A DNA stretch of 64,000 nucleotides from Micromonospora sp. WMMD1120 (GTDB lineage: Bacteria; Actinomycetota; Actinomycetes; Mycobacteriales; Micromonosporaceae): assembly GCF_029626235.1 (NCBI RefSeq), contig NZ_JARUBO010000005.1:5800001-5864000 (forward strand). The letters are read 5' to 3'. Each line of letters starts with the position of its first letter. Position 1 is the stretch's first letter. Both the position numbers and the translations under genes were made by a program. A model generated the notes under the pieces. The model had not been told where the DNA came from and ran no database searches. It saw only the letters and a list, made by a program, of their open reading frames with translations. This document shows, piece by piece, positions 1 to 8,813 of the stretch.

Positions 1-1377
1 CCAGGAGGTGTCGACCGAGCGGGACTCCCCGGTGCGGGTGTCACAGAGGGTGAGCCGTTGCAGGTGGCCCTCCCCCGCCGCGCCGACCACGGCGGTGTGC
101 GGGTGCACGGTGATCCGGTCGATCCGCTCCAGCTGGTCGATCAGGTACCGCGACATCGAGGCGGTCAGGTCCGCGCCCCGGATCAGCAGGTGCACCCGCG
201 ACGCGTACCGGGAGAAGTGCACCGCCGCCTGACCGGCGGAGTTGGCCCCGCCGACGATGTAGACGTCCTGCTCGACGCAGCTCGGCGCCTCGGTCGCGGC
301 GGCGCCGTAGAACACCCCCCGACCGGTGAAATCGGCCAGCCCGGGGGCGTCCAGCACCCGGTACGACACGCCGGTGGCCAGCACCACCGTGTGCGCGGCG
401 ATCTCGCTGCCGTCGCCGAAGCGCAGCAGCCGGGCCCCACCGGCCTCGCTGAGACCGACCACCTCCCGGGCGCTGAGCAGCTCCGCGCCGAACTTGACCG
501 CCTGCCGCCGCGCCCGATCGGTCAGCTGCGCGCCGGAGACGCCGTCCGGAAAGCCCAGGTAGTTCTCGATCCGGCTGCTCTGCCCGGCCTGACCGCCGGT
601 CGCCCGTCGTTCGACGAGCACGGTCCGCAGCCCCTCCGACGCGCCGTACACCGCCGAGCCGAGCCCGGCGGGCCCACCGCCGATCACCACCAGGTCGTAG
701 AAGTCGCATGCCGGCGCCACCGTCAACCCGGCGAGCGCGGCCAGCTCGGCCTCGCTGGGGGCGACCAGCGCCTTGCCCTCGGGCGTCACCACCAGGGGTA
801 CGTCCGCCTCGGTCGCGCCGGCCGCGTCGAGCAGCCGGGCACCCTCCGGGTCGTCGGTCAACAACCAGCGGTACGGCACCAGGTTGCGGGCCAGGAAGTC
901 ACGGACCTTGAACGACGGGGCCGACCAGCGGTGCCCGACCACCCGGATCTCGACGCTGGCGGCGTCAGGGGTGGCCGCCCACGCCTCCAGCAGCCCGTCC
1001 ACCACCGGGTACAGCTTCTCCTCCGGCGGATGCCACGGCTTGAGCAGGTAGTGGTCCAGGTCGACAACGTTGATGGCCTCGATCGCGGCGTCGGTGTCGG
1101 CGTACGCGGTCAGCAGCACCCGACGGGCGGCCGGGAAGATGTCCATCGCCGCCTCGAGGAACTCGACACCTGTCATCTCCGGCATCCGGTGGTCGGCCAG
1201 CAGCAACGCCACCTGTTCGCCGCGCAGCTTGACCTCCCGCAGCGCGTCCAGCGCCTCCGGCCCGGAGGACGCCCGCAGCACCCGGTAGCGGTCGCCGTAG
1301 CGGCGCCGGATGTCGCGGGCCACCGCCCGGGACACCACGGGATCGTCGTCGACGGTCAGGATCACCGGGTTCGCCAT
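1..1377 (-). CDS. fused response regulator / thioredoxin-reductase-like FAD oxidoreductase (partial, C-terminus off window)
   Basis: Reading left from an ATG at 1377, 459 codons are open to the window edge without a stop. Residues 1 to about 125 form a CheY-type receiver domain: acidic pocket D10-D12, probable phospho-acceptor D62 in LLADHRMP, and the conserved lysine in YLLKPW. A linker and a thioredoxin-reductase-type flavoprotein follow, with an FAD motif VVIGGGPAGLGSAVYG and an NADPH motif VYIVGGANSAGQAAV. In ordinary thioredoxin reductases a redox CxxC pair (CATC) precedes the second nucleotide motif. Here that stretch reads EAPSCVEQD, with a single cysteine, so normal dithiol chemistry is unlikely. 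Fusions of this kind are known in actinobacteria; the substrate is unknown. No kinase gene is adjacent. Confidence 0.85.
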   Translation of the reverse strand, partial: MANPVILTVDDDPVVSRAVARDIRRRYGDRYRVLRASSGPEALDALREVKLRGEQVALLLADHRMPEMTGVEFLEAAMDIFPAARRVLLTAYADTDAAIEAINVVDLDHYLLKPWHPPEEKLYPVVDGLLEAWAATPDAASVEIRVVGHRWSAPSFKVRDFLARNLVPYRWLLTDDPEGARLLDAAGATEADVPLVVTPEGKALVAPSEAELAALAGLTVAPACDFYDLVVIGGGPAGLGSAVYGASEGLRTVLVERRATGGQAGQSSRIENYLGFPDGVSGAQLTDRARRQAVKFGAELLSAREVVGLSEAGGARLLRFGDGSEIAAHTVVLATGVSYRVLDAPGLADFTGRGVFYGAAATEAPSCVEQDVYIVGGANSAGQAAVHFSRYASRVHLLIRGADLTASMSRYLIDQLERIDRITVHPHTAVVGAAGEGHLQRLTLCDTRTGESRSVDTSW

Positions 1378-1529
1378 GGCGCCATGAAACCACCTGATGT
1401 GGGTCGACCGCACCGGCGCGTGAGTTCCGCCGCACGGTTGACCGGGCTCCGGGTGGGTAAGCCGGGAAGCCGCGTGGGTGGCCGGACCTGGACGACCCGC
1501 CCGGCTGCCGCGTACACCTCGGGGGGCCC

Positions 1530-3740
1530 ATGGCGGACGGAGCGACCAGGCCGGACGGCATCGTGGAGCTGCGGGTGCACGGTGTCTCCGGCGCCGGGGC
1601 GGACCAGGTGCTGGACTGCCCGCACGTGCGCCAGGTCGCCGGGGACCGCAGCGGCGGCTTCTACCGCCCACGTCCCGGCTACCCGGACTCGGCCGGGACC
1701 GACGGGGTGACGCTGGAGGCGTACCGCTGGGGCGACCTGCCGTCCGGCACCGCCGTGCGGACGCTGTCGCTGGTGTTCCTGTTGCCGTTCATGCTCTGCA
1801 ACGTGGCGCTCTGGATGGTGCCGACCAACCCCGCCTCGAAAAAGGGCTTCATGGCGCTGTGCCGGGTGCTCGCCCTCACGCTCACCATGCTGTACGTGCT
1901 CTCCATCGTCGGCTCGACGTTGGACCTGCTCGCCTGGCGCTGCATGGGCGAACCGTCGTGCCTGGCCGGCCGGACCTGGCTGTCCTGGCTCGGCGGGCGT
2001 CCGCCCGGGCTGCGCCTCGGTCTCCTGGCGCTGGTGCCGGTCGCCGCCATCGGCCTCCTCTGGTGGCTGAGCGCCCGCCAGAGCCACTCGTTCGACGCGT
2101 TCCGGACCCCGTCCACCGCAGCGTCGAAGCACCGGTTGAGCGCCGTCGGCCAGTGGGACGGCGCCCCACTGGTGGGCCGGCTGCGCTCGGTCCACGTCGC
2201 CGCCGCGTTCGCCACCCTGGACGGCACTCTGCTGGCGGCACGGGCCAGCCAGCACTCCTCCGGGACGATGGTCATCCTGCTGGTGGCCACCGTGGCGGTG
2301 CTGGTGACCTGCCTGACTTTGATCACCGTGGTCCCGAGCATCGACCGGTCCGACCCGTCGCCCCGGGTGGACGCTGTCTTCCGCGCCGTGCGCACCCTCG
2401 CCTGCGGCCTGACCGTCCTGGTGATCGTGCACATCGTCATCAGCCCGGCGCCCTGGCCGCAGGTCGACGTGCTGCCCGGTTACAGCGCGATCGTGGCCTG
2501 GCTGTTCGTCAGTCAGACCGTGCTGGTCGCCGGCCTCGGCGCGCTGGTGCTGCGACGCCGCGGGGGTAGGCGGCGATCACCGCTGCGCGCCCTGGGGGCG
2601 CCGGTCTTCATCACGCTTGCCGCCGAGTTGGCAGTGGCCTTCTCCGCCGAGCTGGTCTACCGGGTCTCCGACCTGCTGGACCGGGGCGGAACGACGGCGG
2701 ACAGTCTGGAGACCAGCCCGCCCCTGGCGTACAAATGGGCGATCTTCGGGTTTCTCCTGGCGATGGTGACCGCGCTGCTGGTCGCCGCCGTGGTCACCAG
2801 GCTGACCAGACGCGGACGGCGACGGGCCGCGCGGGCGATCGTGTCCGCCGACTTTCCGGACGCGCCGCCGACGACGGCGGACCGGATGCGCCGGGTCGAG
2901 CACGCGGTGGCCCGGGCGCGCTTCACCGAGCGGCTGGAACCGCTCTCCGTGGTGTACGCCTGCCTGGCCGCGATCAGCCTGTCCACCAGCCTGCTCGGCC
3001 TGCTCCAACTGCTCCCCGGCGTCGTGGCGCAGCGCTACCTCGGGGTGCCCCAGGGCCTTGTCGACTTCCTGATCGGCGTCGGCAGCTACCTCATCGCCGC
3101 CGTCGTGCTCGGGCTGGTGATCGGCGGCCTCTTCGCGTACCGCACGGCCGGGTTCCGCCGGTACGTGGGTGTGCTGTGGGACCTGGGCACCTTCTGGCCG
3201 CGGGCCGCGCACCCCTTCGCCCCACCCTGCTACGCGGAGCGGGCCGTGCCCGAGTTGGCCAAACGGATCAGCTACCTGGTCGACCAGGGGCACGGCGTGC
3301 TGCTCGCCGGACACAGCCACGGCTCGGTGCTGCTCGCGGCGACGGTGCTGCAACTGCCCGCCCGGATCACCGACCGGGTCGCCCTGCTGACCTACGGATC
3401 GCCGCTGGGACGGTTGTACTCGCGGCTGTTCCCCGCGTACACCGACGACCCGGCGCTGCGCGAGGTCGGCGAGCGGGTCGGCTGGCGGTGGCTCAACCTG
3501 TGGCGGGACACCGACCCGATCGGCGGCTGGATCTTCGCCGCGCATCGGCCCGGGGAGGCGCAGACCCTGACCGGGCCGGCGGCGCTGGTGGATCGCCGGC
3601 TCAGGGACCCGGAGGACGTGGTGGCCCCGCCCTGGGACAGCGTGCCGCCACCGATCCTCGCGCACTGGCCGTGCGAGTCGCAGCAGGCGTTCACCGAGGC
3701 CGAGCGGGACCTGATCGTGCGGCTCCGGGCGGGCCGCTGA
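1530..3740 (+). CDS. polytopic membrane protein with C-terminal alpha/beta-hydrolase-like segment
   Basis: 736 residues starting at an ATG divergent from the flavoprotein gene. The opening ([20 protein letters not shown]) carries an RVHGV segment seen in lipase-like proteins. About ten hydrophobic spans follow between residues 75 and 550. The soluble C-terminus contains [16 protein letters not shown], a GxSxG nucleophile elbow with serine at its centre, then [15 protein letters not shown], as in lipase and esterase folds. The catalytic aspartate and histidine cannot be assigned by eye. I infer a membrane-embedded hydrolase, possibly a lipid esterase. The substrate is unknown and I recognise no named family. 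It sits 53 bases upstream of smpB on the same strand. Confidence 0.75.
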   Translation: MADGATRPDGIVELRVHGVSGAGADQVLDCPHVRQVAGDRSGGFYRPRPGYPDSAGTDGVTLEAYRWGDLPSGTAVRTLSLVFLLPFMLCNVALWMVPTNPASKKGFMALCRVLALTLTMLYVLSIVGSTLDLLAWRCMGEPSCLAGRTWLSWLGGRPPGLRLGLLALVPVAAIGLLWWLSARQSHSFDAFRTPSTAASKHRLSAVGQWDGAPLVGRLRSVHVAAAFATLDGTLLAARASQHSSGTMVILLVATVAVLVTCLTLITVVPSIDRSDPSPRVDAVFRAVRTLACGLTVLVIVHIVISPAPWPQVDVLPGYSAIVAWLFVSQTVLVAGLGALVLRRRGGRRRSPLRALGAPVFITLAAELAVAFSAELVYRVSDLLDRGGTTADSLETSPPLAYKWAIFGFLLAMVTALLVAAVVTRLTRRGRRRAARAIVSADFPDAPPTTADRMRRVEHAVARARFTERLEPLSVVYACLAAISLSTSLLGLLQLLPGVVAQRYLGVPQGLVDFLIGVGSYLIAAVVLGLVIGGLFAYRTAGFRRYVGVLWDLGTFWPRAAHPFAPPCYAERAVPELAKRISYLVDQGHGVLLAGHSHGSVLLAATVLQLPARITDRVALLTYGSPLGRLYSRLFPAYTDDPALREVGERVGWRWLNLWRDTDPIGGWIFAAHRPGEAQTLTGPAALVDRRLRDPEDVVAPPWDSVPPPILAHWPCESQQAFTEAERDLIVRLRAGR

Positions 3741-3793
3741 GCCGTGCCGGGTCGCCTCGACCGGTCCTCGTGCCCGGCGGATATCGTCGTCGG

Positions 3794-4285
3794 GTGAGCC
3801 CGTCCAAGCAGCCCGAGCGCCGGTTGATCGCCTCGAACAAGAGGGCCCGGCACGAGTACACGGTGCTGCGCACCTACGAGGCGGGCATCGTGCTGGTCGG
3901 CACCGAGGTGAAGTCGCTGCGCGAGGGCCGGGCGTCGCTGGTGGACGCGTTCGCCCACGAGCGCGACGGCGAGATCATGCTGTACGGCCTGCACATCGCC
4001 GAGTACGCCTACGGCACGTGGACCAACCACGCCCCGCGCCGCAACCGCAAGCTGCTGCTGCACCGGGCCGAGATCGACCGGATCCTGGACAGGGTACGCG
4101 AGGGCGGGGTCACCATGGTCCCGCTCTCGATGTACTTCGAGAACGGGTACGCCAAGGTCGAGTTGGCCCTGGCGAAGGGCAAGCGCTCCTACGACAAGCG
4201 GCAGGCGATGGCCGAGCGGGACGCCAACCGGGAGATCGCCCGCGAACTCGGCCGACACCTCAAGGGTCACCCCCGCCGCCACTGA
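3794..4285 (+). CDS. smpB: SsrA-binding protein SmpB
   Basis: 163 residues, the normal SmpB length. It binds tmRNA and delivers it to stalled ribosomes for trans-translation. Recognisable family segments are [38 protein letters not shown], the [11 protein letters not shown] stretch and the basic C-terminal tail ([20 protein letters not shown]) that enters the ribosomal A site. The GTG at 3794 gives the conventional N-terminus [18 protein letters not shown]; the frame stays open further upstream, but that part overlaps the preceding gene out of frame and is not conserved SmpB sequence. No tmRNA gene is recognisable in the downstream 150 bases, so ssrA must be elsewhere. Confidence 0.97.
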   Translation: MSPSKQPERRLIASNKRARHEYTVLRTYEAGIVLVGTEVKSLREGRASLVDAFAHERDGEIMLYGLHIAEYAYGTWTNHAPRRNRKLLLHRAEIDRILDRVREGGVTMVPLSMYFENGYAKVELALAKGKRSYDKRQAMAERDANREIARELGRHLKGHPRRH

Positions 4286-4346
4286 CCGGCGCGGTGGCGC
4301 GGGACCGCGGCTTCCGGCGCGGTGGCGCGGCTTCCGGCGCGGCGCG
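4286..4346. repeat. short direct repeats downstream of smpB
   Basis: A 20-base unit containing CTTCCGGCGCGG occurs at 4307-4326 and again at 4327-4346 with its last few bases altered. A related GGCGCGGTGGCGCGG stretch precedes it at 4288. This GC-rich array occupies the start of the smpB to SCO5389-like intergenic region. No stable terminator hairpin is obvious. Confidence 0.6.
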
Positions 4347-4402
4347 CCGGGACATCGTTGACGTCGTTCCCGGGACGTGGTCTGCTCAGTCGACGCCGTT
4401 AT

Positions 4403-4422
4403 TGGAAACGGTAATCGTTAGC
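4403..4422. promoter_or_regulatory. imperfect AACG/CGTT palindrome upstream of the SCO5389-like gene
   Basis: The AT-richer stretch GGAAACGGTAATCGTTAGC contains AACG and CGTT arms around GTAAT, and ends 17 bases before the ATG. It loosely resembles Zur/Fur-type boxes (AACG-ATTAT-CGTT). The GGAGGAG ribosome binding site follows at 4429-4435. The operator reading is tentative; it could simply be a promoter -10 region. Confidence 0.3.
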
Positions 4423-4439
4423 TGATGCGGAGGAGAACC

Positions 4440-4832
4440 ATGTCGCTCACCGTCCCACCCGCCCTGCTCGACGCCGCCGAACGCGGTCCGGTCGACGACG
4501 AGGCGTTCATCGCCTGCGTCCGTGAATCACTCCCGTACGCCTGGGCCACAGTGAGTCGGGTGGTGGCCGAGCTGGAGGCCGGCGATGCCGAGCTGGCCGA
4601 CAACGTCGTCCCGCCCCCCACCGACGACGATCGGGGACAACTGCTGCGGGCGCTGGCGAGCGACGCCATCCGCGGCGGCCTGGAGCGGCACTTCGGCGTA
4701 CGGCTGGCCTTCCAGAACTGCCACCGCGTGGCCGCGTTCCGTCCGTCGGCGGTCGACGGTGAGCGGTACCGCCGGTTCGTGTCGACCCGCGGCCAACTGC
4801 TCAACCAGTCCCCCGAACTGCGTAACTGCTGA
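4440..4832 (+). CDS. SCO5389 family protein
   Basis: 130 residues. The sequence strongly resembles the actinobacterial family typified by S. coelicolor SCO5389, in particular the stretches GQLLRALASDAIRGGLERHF, VRLAFQNCHRVA and the C-terminal RGQLLNQSPELRNC. No biochemical function is known to me. Two in-frame ATGs exist, at 4425 and 4440. The GGAGGAG ribosome binding site at 4429-4435 lies between them, four bases before the second, so 4440 is the start. A strong hairpin terminator follows at 4866-4907, which makes it a single-gene transcription unit. Confidence 0.85.
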   Translation: MSLTVPPALLDAAERGPVDDEAFIACVRESLPYAWATVSRVVAELEAGDAELADNVVPPPTDDDRGQLLRALASDAIRGGLERHFGVRLAFQNCHRVAAFRPSAVDGERYRRFVSTRGQLLNQSPELRNC

Positions 4833-4865
4833 TCCGGGACGCCCGCCCGCTTGCCGCCCACCGAC

Positions 4866-4907
4866 GGGAAGAGTGCTGCCTCAGCGCCCCGGGGCAGCAC
4901 TCTTCCC
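4866..4907 (+). terminator. hairpin terminator after SCO5389-like gene
   Basis: Perfect 15-base arms, GGGAAGAGTGCTGCC at 4866-4880 and its complement at 4893-4907, separated by 12 bases. It lies 33 bases after the stop codon. Confidence 0.8.
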
Positions 4908-5008
4908 CGCACTGCGCGGAATCCCGGCGGGCGCCCCGGCTGTCGGCACGTCTCACCTCGGGCTCCGATCGTGCCGAAACCGCGAAGATCGTGCTCAAAC
5001 ATGGAAAC

Positions 5009-6540
5009 CAACGCCGTTGCGTTTAGCGCTGTGAGCGGGAGGCAAGTCCTTTCTCGAAGACTGTGATGTCGGCGTGGAAGCTGTAGGTCTGTGCGGTTGG
5101 GGGGTGTTGTCGCGTGTTCGGGCCGTACTTGCTGGTCGGGTTCTTGCGGGTGCGGGCTTTGACGCGGGGGCGGCGCTGTGTGGGTAGGAGGTTGGCCAGC
5201 GCGGCCTGGCCTATCGCGCCGAGGAGATCGGCGGGGCCGTCGGGGTGGATCGCGCTGGCGGTGGTGATCGTGTTGACGGCGGTGTCGATGAGGATGGTGA
5301 AGCTGAGCCGGTCCATGTCCAGGCCCGGTTGGGTTGACGCGGCGTCTGCGGCGGCGCGGATGAGGGCTTGGTAGGTGGTGAGGAGGGCATATACCTCTTG
5401 CTCGATGCCGGGGATGCTGTGAGAGCGCAGGACGCGGCCGTTGAGCATGGTCGCTTTGATCGAGTAGTAGGTGGTCTCGGCCTGCCAGCGTTCGTGGTAG
5501 AGGTTGATGAGTTCTCGGGCGGGGTAGCGGGCGTGATCGGTCAGGCTGGTGATCAGGCGCCACTGCTCGCGGCGCACCGTGCCGTCGGCCAGGGTGATGG
5601 TGACCTGCGCTTCGATGACTCGTATCAGGATGAGGGCGGGTAGGGTGCCGTAGCCGATGCGGGTCAGGTAGGAGCCATCGGGCAGGCGTTGCGCGATGGT
5701 CGGGCGGCGGCAGGCGGTGGAGCGGACGAGGAACTGCGCGCCGGTGGCGGCCACGTCGTGCAGGAATCGCGCGGCGTCGAAGCCGGCGTCGGCCAGCAGC
5801 AGCATCGCGCGGTCCAGTGCGCCTACCAGGCGGTGGGCATAGGGCAGTTCGCCTCCTGCATCGGGGCCGAAGTCCGCGGCGAGCAGGGCGCGGGTCCCGC
5901 ACTCGATCACCACGAGCAGTCGCAGCAGCGGGTAGCCGAACTCCCGCCGGTCTCCTACCCGTTTGCGGTAGCGCCAGGTGACCTGTTCCCGGTCGGGCAC
6001 GTGCAGGTGAGTGCCGTCGATGGCTACGGTGCGCAGGCCCCGGTAGAACACGCCGGGCTGGCTGGGCAGGCCGACGACACCAGCCAACGTCTCGAACAGC
6101 CGCCGTAGCGGCGCCGCTCCGATCCGGCGGCGGGCGCGGGCAAGTGAGGAGACGCTCGGGCGCGTCAGGCGCAGGTCCGTCAGTGCGGCGGTCAGCTTCC
6201 CCCAGGTCGCCAGATAGGAACAGCGCTCGAACAGAGCGAGCGCGAGGACGAAATACACCACGACCCGAGACGGCAGCAGCCGCAGCCGCTTCTCCCGTGT
6301 CCCGGTCTCCTCCAACACCGCGTCTACCAGGTCAAAATCGATGATCTGCGTCAACTCACCCAGATGACCGGGCGCGTACACACCCCCGGCCACCCCGAAC
6401 GACCGGCTGATGACAGACTTCTCCTGCAACGGGACTCCTGACAACGATCACCTTGCTCGACACAAGCTGATCTATCAGAAGTCCCGTTCGCGTCTTCAAA
6501 GCCTTGACTCAAGCCCCGATCGCCAAACGCAACGGCGTTG
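5009..6540. mobile_element. complete IS4-family insertion sequence, 1532 bp
   Basis: The terminal inverted repeats are 5009-5028 (CAACGCCGTTGCGTTTAGCG) and 6521-6540. Their outer 16 bases are identical in inverted orientation and one base differs after that (TTTAGCG against TTTGGCG). The element is bracketed by a perfect 10-base target duplication, ACATGGAAAC, at 4999-5008 and 6541-6550, within the length range typical of IS4 elements. It carries one transposase gene. Intact ends and an exact duplication imply a fairly recent, potentially active insertion. Confidence 0.95.
5023..6444 (-). CDS. IS4 family transposase
   Basis: 473 residues, a DDE transposase filling the element. The first catalytic aspartate lies in TVAIDGTHLHVPD and the second in LLLADAGFDAARF. 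The IS4 signature Y-(2)-R-(3)-E-(6)-K is exact in YHERWQAETTYYSIK and supplies the catalytic glutamate. The N-terminal part (LVDAVLEETGTREKRLRLLP) matches the insertion domain common to this group. No frameshift or internal stop is present. The start is uncertain: the longest frame uses TTG at 6444, and a second TTG lies five codons later. The stop codon overlaps the left inverted repeat. Confidence 0.93.
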   Translation of the reverse strand: MSGVPLQEKSVISRSFGVAGGVYAPGHLGELTQIIDFDLVDAVLEETGTREKRLRLLPSRVVVYFVLALALFERCSYLATWGKLTAALTDLRLTRPSVSSLARARRRIGAAPLRRLFETLAGVVGLPSQPGVFYRGLRTVAIDGTHLHVPDREQVTWRYRKRVGDRREFGYPLLRLLVVIECGTRALLAADFGPDAGGELPYAHRLVGALDRAMLLLADAGFDAARFLHDVAATGAQFLVRSTACRRPTIAQRLPDGSYLTRIGYGTLPALILIRVIEAQVTITLADGTVRREQWRLITSLTDHARYPARELINLYHERWQAETTYYSIKATMLNGRVLRSHSIPGIEQEVYALLTTYQALIRAAADAASTQPGLDMDRLSFTILIDTAVNTITTASAIHPDGPADLLGAIGQAALANLLPTQRRPRVKARTRKNPTSKYGPNTRQHPPTAQTYSFHADITVFEKGLASRSQR

Positions 6541-6799
6541 ACATGGAAACAGTGGCCACCACGTCGCCCGATACCACTCGATCCTGGAAACAGCACGATC
6601 TTGGCGGGCGGAAGCGGCCGACGGGGCGGGTGCGGGACGGGCGGGACGGGACGGGCGGCGGACGGCAGGGGCACACCTGGCGTGCCGCGAGCCGCGCCCA
6701 AGGCGAACGCACCTGCGATCCTCCGAAGCCCGCCGCCTAGCGCGAATGCCAACAGCCGCCGACTTTTGCCCTCGCATGTGCGGGGTCTACCCTGAGCCG

Positions 6800-7222
6800 G
6801 TGACGAGGTTCCGGATCGGGGAGGCAGCCGACCTGCTCGGGGTCAGCGCCGACACGGTCCGTCGCTGGGTCGACGCCGGCCGGCTGGCGGCGGGGCGTGA
6901 CGAGCACGGTCACCGGTTCGTCGACGGTGTGGACCTGGCGGCGTTCGCGCGCGCCCAGGCCGCCGGCCCGGACGCGGGCGCGGAGTTCTCCTCGGCCCGC
7001 AACCGGCTGCGGGGCATCGTGGTCGACGTCCGCAAGGACACCGTGATGGCTCAGGTCGACATCCAGGCCGGCCCGTTCCGGGTGGTGTCGCTGATGAGCC
7101 GGGAGGCGGTCGACGAGCTCGACCTGCGGGCCGGGTCGGTGGCCGTCGCGGTGATCAAGTCGACCACCGTGGTGGTGGAGCGGGCCACGCCCACCCCCGG
7201 CCGGGCAAGGCCGGGCGGATGA
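6800..7222 (+). CDS. HTH-TOBE molybdate-responsive regulator
   Basis: 140 residues. Residues 1-55 are an excisionase/MerR-type helix-turn-helix (FRIGEAADLLGVSADTVRRWVDAGRLAAGRDEHGHRFV). Residues 68-135 form a single TOBE/Mop oxyanion-binding domain (SARNRLRGIVVDVRKDTVMAQVDIQAG, then DLRAGSVAVAVIKSTTVVVE). The architecture resembles a ModE-like sensor in which DNA- and molybdate-binding parts are joined. Starting at GTG 6800 gives the compact HTH N-terminus; an in-frame ATG at 6776 is possible. It overlaps modA by four bases (ATGA), so it heads the operon and is likely an autoregulator of molybdate uptake. Confidence 0.85.
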   Translation: MTRFRIGEAADLLGVSADTVRRWVDAGRLAAGRDEHGHRFVDGVDLAAFARAQAAGPDAGAEFSSARNRLRGIVVDVRKDTVMAQVDIQAGPFRVVSLMSREAVDELDLRAGSVAVAVIKSTTVVVERATPTPGRARPGG

Positions 7223-8001
7223 GCACGCGGGTGCGGCGTACCGTGGCGGCTGTCCTGGTCGCGGTGGCCGGGTTGGCGTTCGCCGGCTGCGGGGCGGACG
7301 GGGAGCCGACGCGGGGCGACGCCGGAGGCGGCCGGGTCACGGTCTTCGCCGCCGCCTCGCTGACCGAGTCGTTCACCCGGATCGCTCGGGCCTTCGAGGC
7401 CGCCACCCCCGGCAGCACGATTGTCCTCAGCTTCGCCGGCAGCTCTGCCCTGGCCAATCAGATCAACCAGGGCGCGCCGGCGGACGTGTTCGCCTCGGCC
7501 GCCCCCGCGCCGATGGTCACCGTCACCGACGCCGGCAACGCCGACGGCGCGCCGAGCACGTTCGCCCGCAACCAGCTGGTGATCGCCGTACCCCGGGGTA
7601 ATCCGGCCGGGGTGGCCGGGCTGGCCGACCTGGCCCGGCCCGGCGTGAAGGTGGCGCTCTGCGCCAACCAGGTGCCGTGCGGGGCGGCGGCCCGCACGGC
7701 GCTCGATGCGGCCGGCGTCGCGCTGACCCCGGTCACCCTCGAACAGGACGTGAAGGCGGCGCTCGCCAAGGTCAAGCTCGGCGAGGTCGACGCGGCGCTG
7801 GTCTACCGCTCCGACGCGCGGGCGGCGAGCGCCGACGTGTCCGGCGTGGAGTTTCCCGAGTCCGCGCGGGCGGTCAACGACTACCCGATCGTCGCGGTGA
7901 AGGGCGCGCCGAACCCGGCGGGCGCGCGGGCCTTCGTCGCGTACGTCCGCTCGGCGCCGGCGCAGGCGGTCCTCGCCGAGGCCGGGTTCCAGGCGCCGTG
8001 A
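7219..8001 (+). CDS. modA: molybdate ABC transporter substrate-binding protein ModA
   Basis: 260 residues. This lipoprotein captures molybdate or tungstate outside the membrane and delivers it to ModB. The N-terminus is a lipoprotein signal with lipobox AFAGC and acylated C24. Family hallmarks are VTVFAAASLTESF, the binding-site loop SFAGSSALANQI, GAPADVFASAAPAPM, and FARNQLVIAVP. The C-terminal half contains KVKLGEVDAALVYRSDA, where the substrate-contacting tyrosine region lies. It starts inside the stop of the regulator gene and ends inside the GTG of modB, which shows translational coupling. Confidence 0.95.
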   Translation: MSTRVRRTVAAVLVAVAGLAFAGCGADGEPTRGDAGGGRVTVFAAASLTESFTRIARAFEAATPGSTIVLSFAGSSALANQINQGAPADVFASAAPAPMVTVTDAGNADGAPSTFARNQLVIAVPRGNPAGVAGLADLARPGVKVALCANQVPCGAAARTALDAAGVALTPVTLEQDVKAALAKVKLGEVDAALVYRSDARAASADVSGVEFPESARAVNDYPIVAVKGAPNPAGARAFVAYVRSAPAQAVLAEAGFQAP

Positions 8002-8813
8002 GCCGGACGCGCGACCGCGCGCCGGCGCGGCGGCGGGGGCGGGTGCCGGCGGCGCTCCTGATCCCCGCCGGTCTGGGGCTGCTGTTCCTGGTGTTGCCGC
8101 TGGCCGGGCTGGTGGTCCGCGCACCGTGGTCGACGTTGCCGGAGCGGCTCACCACGCCGGGCGCGCTGACCGCGCTGCGCCTGTCGGTGCAGACCGCGAC
8201 GGCGGCCACGGTGCTCTGCCTGCTGCTCGGGGTGCCGCTCGCCTGGCTGCTGGCCCGCGTCGAGTTCCCCGGCCGCCGACTGGTACGCGCGCTGGTCACC
8301 GTGCCGCTGGTGCTGCCGCCGGTGGTCGGCGGGGTGGCGCTGTTGCTGGTGTTCGGCCGGCGCGGGCTGCTCGGCGGCTGGCTCGACGCCACGTTCGGTG
8401 TCACGCTGCCGTTCACCACCGCGGGCGTCGTGCTCGCCGAGTCGTTCGTCGCCATGCCGTTCCTGGTCATCGCCGTGGAGGGCGCGCTGCGCGCGGCCGA
8501 CCACCGCTACGAGGAGGCCGCCGCGACGCTGGGCGCGAGCCGGTGGACCACCTTCACCCGCGTCACGCTGCCGATGGTGGCGCCCGGCCTGGCCGCCGGC
8601 GCGGTGCTCTGCTGGGCTCGGGCGCTCGGCGAGTTCGGGGCCACCATCACCTTCGCCGGCAACTACCCCGGCCGGACCCAGACCATGCCGCTCGCCGTCT
8701 ACCTGGCCCTGGAGACCGACCTGGAGGCGGCGATCGTGCTGAGCCTGGTGCTGCTCGTCGTGTCGGTGGGCATCCTGGTCGCCCTGCGGGACCGCTGGAT
8801 GACGACATCGTGA
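7998..8813 (+). CDS. modB: molybdate ABC transporter permease ModB
   Basis: 271 residues with five to six membrane spans, the usual ModB form. The inner-membrane channel subunit carries the cytoplasmic EAA loop EEAAATLGASRWTTFTRVTLP, which contacts the ATPase. The segments VPLVLPPVVGGVALLLVFGRRG and RALGEFGATITFAGNYPGRTQTMP are characteristic of ModB and CysT permeases. The start is the GTG at 7998, overlapping the modA stop as GTGA. The gene ends with the same overlap into modC. Confidence 0.94.
   Translation: MSRTRDRAPARRRGRVPAALLIPAGLGLLFLVLPLAGLVVRAPWSTLPERLTTPGALTALRLSVQTATAATVLCLLLGVPLAWLLARVEFPGRRLVRALVTVPLVLPPVVGGVALLLVFGRRGLLGGWLDATFGVTLPFTTAGVVLAESFVAMPFLVIAVEGALRAADHRYEEAAATLGASRWTTFTRVTLPMVAPGLAAGAVLCWARALGEFGATITFAGNYPGRTQTMPLAVYLALETDLEAAIVLSLVLLVVSVGILVALRDRWMTTS

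Larger units (their letters stand above)
4985..6602. repeat. intergenic palindrome interrupted by the IS element
   Basis: AAGATCGTGCT at 4985-4995 and its exact reverse complement AGCACGATCTT at 6592-6602 flank the insertion sequence. With the 1532-bp element and one copy of its target duplication removed, the arms lie about 54 bases apart. They form a palindrome like two others in this window, at 18770 and 52001, that share a GATCTTG/CAAGATC-type core. The IS therefore jumped into a pre-existing repeat element. Confidence 0.65.

Noticed and set aside
4286..4439. tmRNA gene next to smpB
   Set aside because: No tRNA-Ala-like ends or tag reading frame; the region is short GC repeats.
4418..5902. 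494-codon minus-strand frame overlapping the transposase
   Set aside because: It is an alternative frame of the IS with Arg/Pro/His-rich sequence; the DDE and YREK motifs are in the 5023-6444 frame.
6603..6740. GGGAC/GGGCG-rich stretch as a regulatory repeat
   Set aside because: Irregular spacing and simple base bias; no consistent unit.
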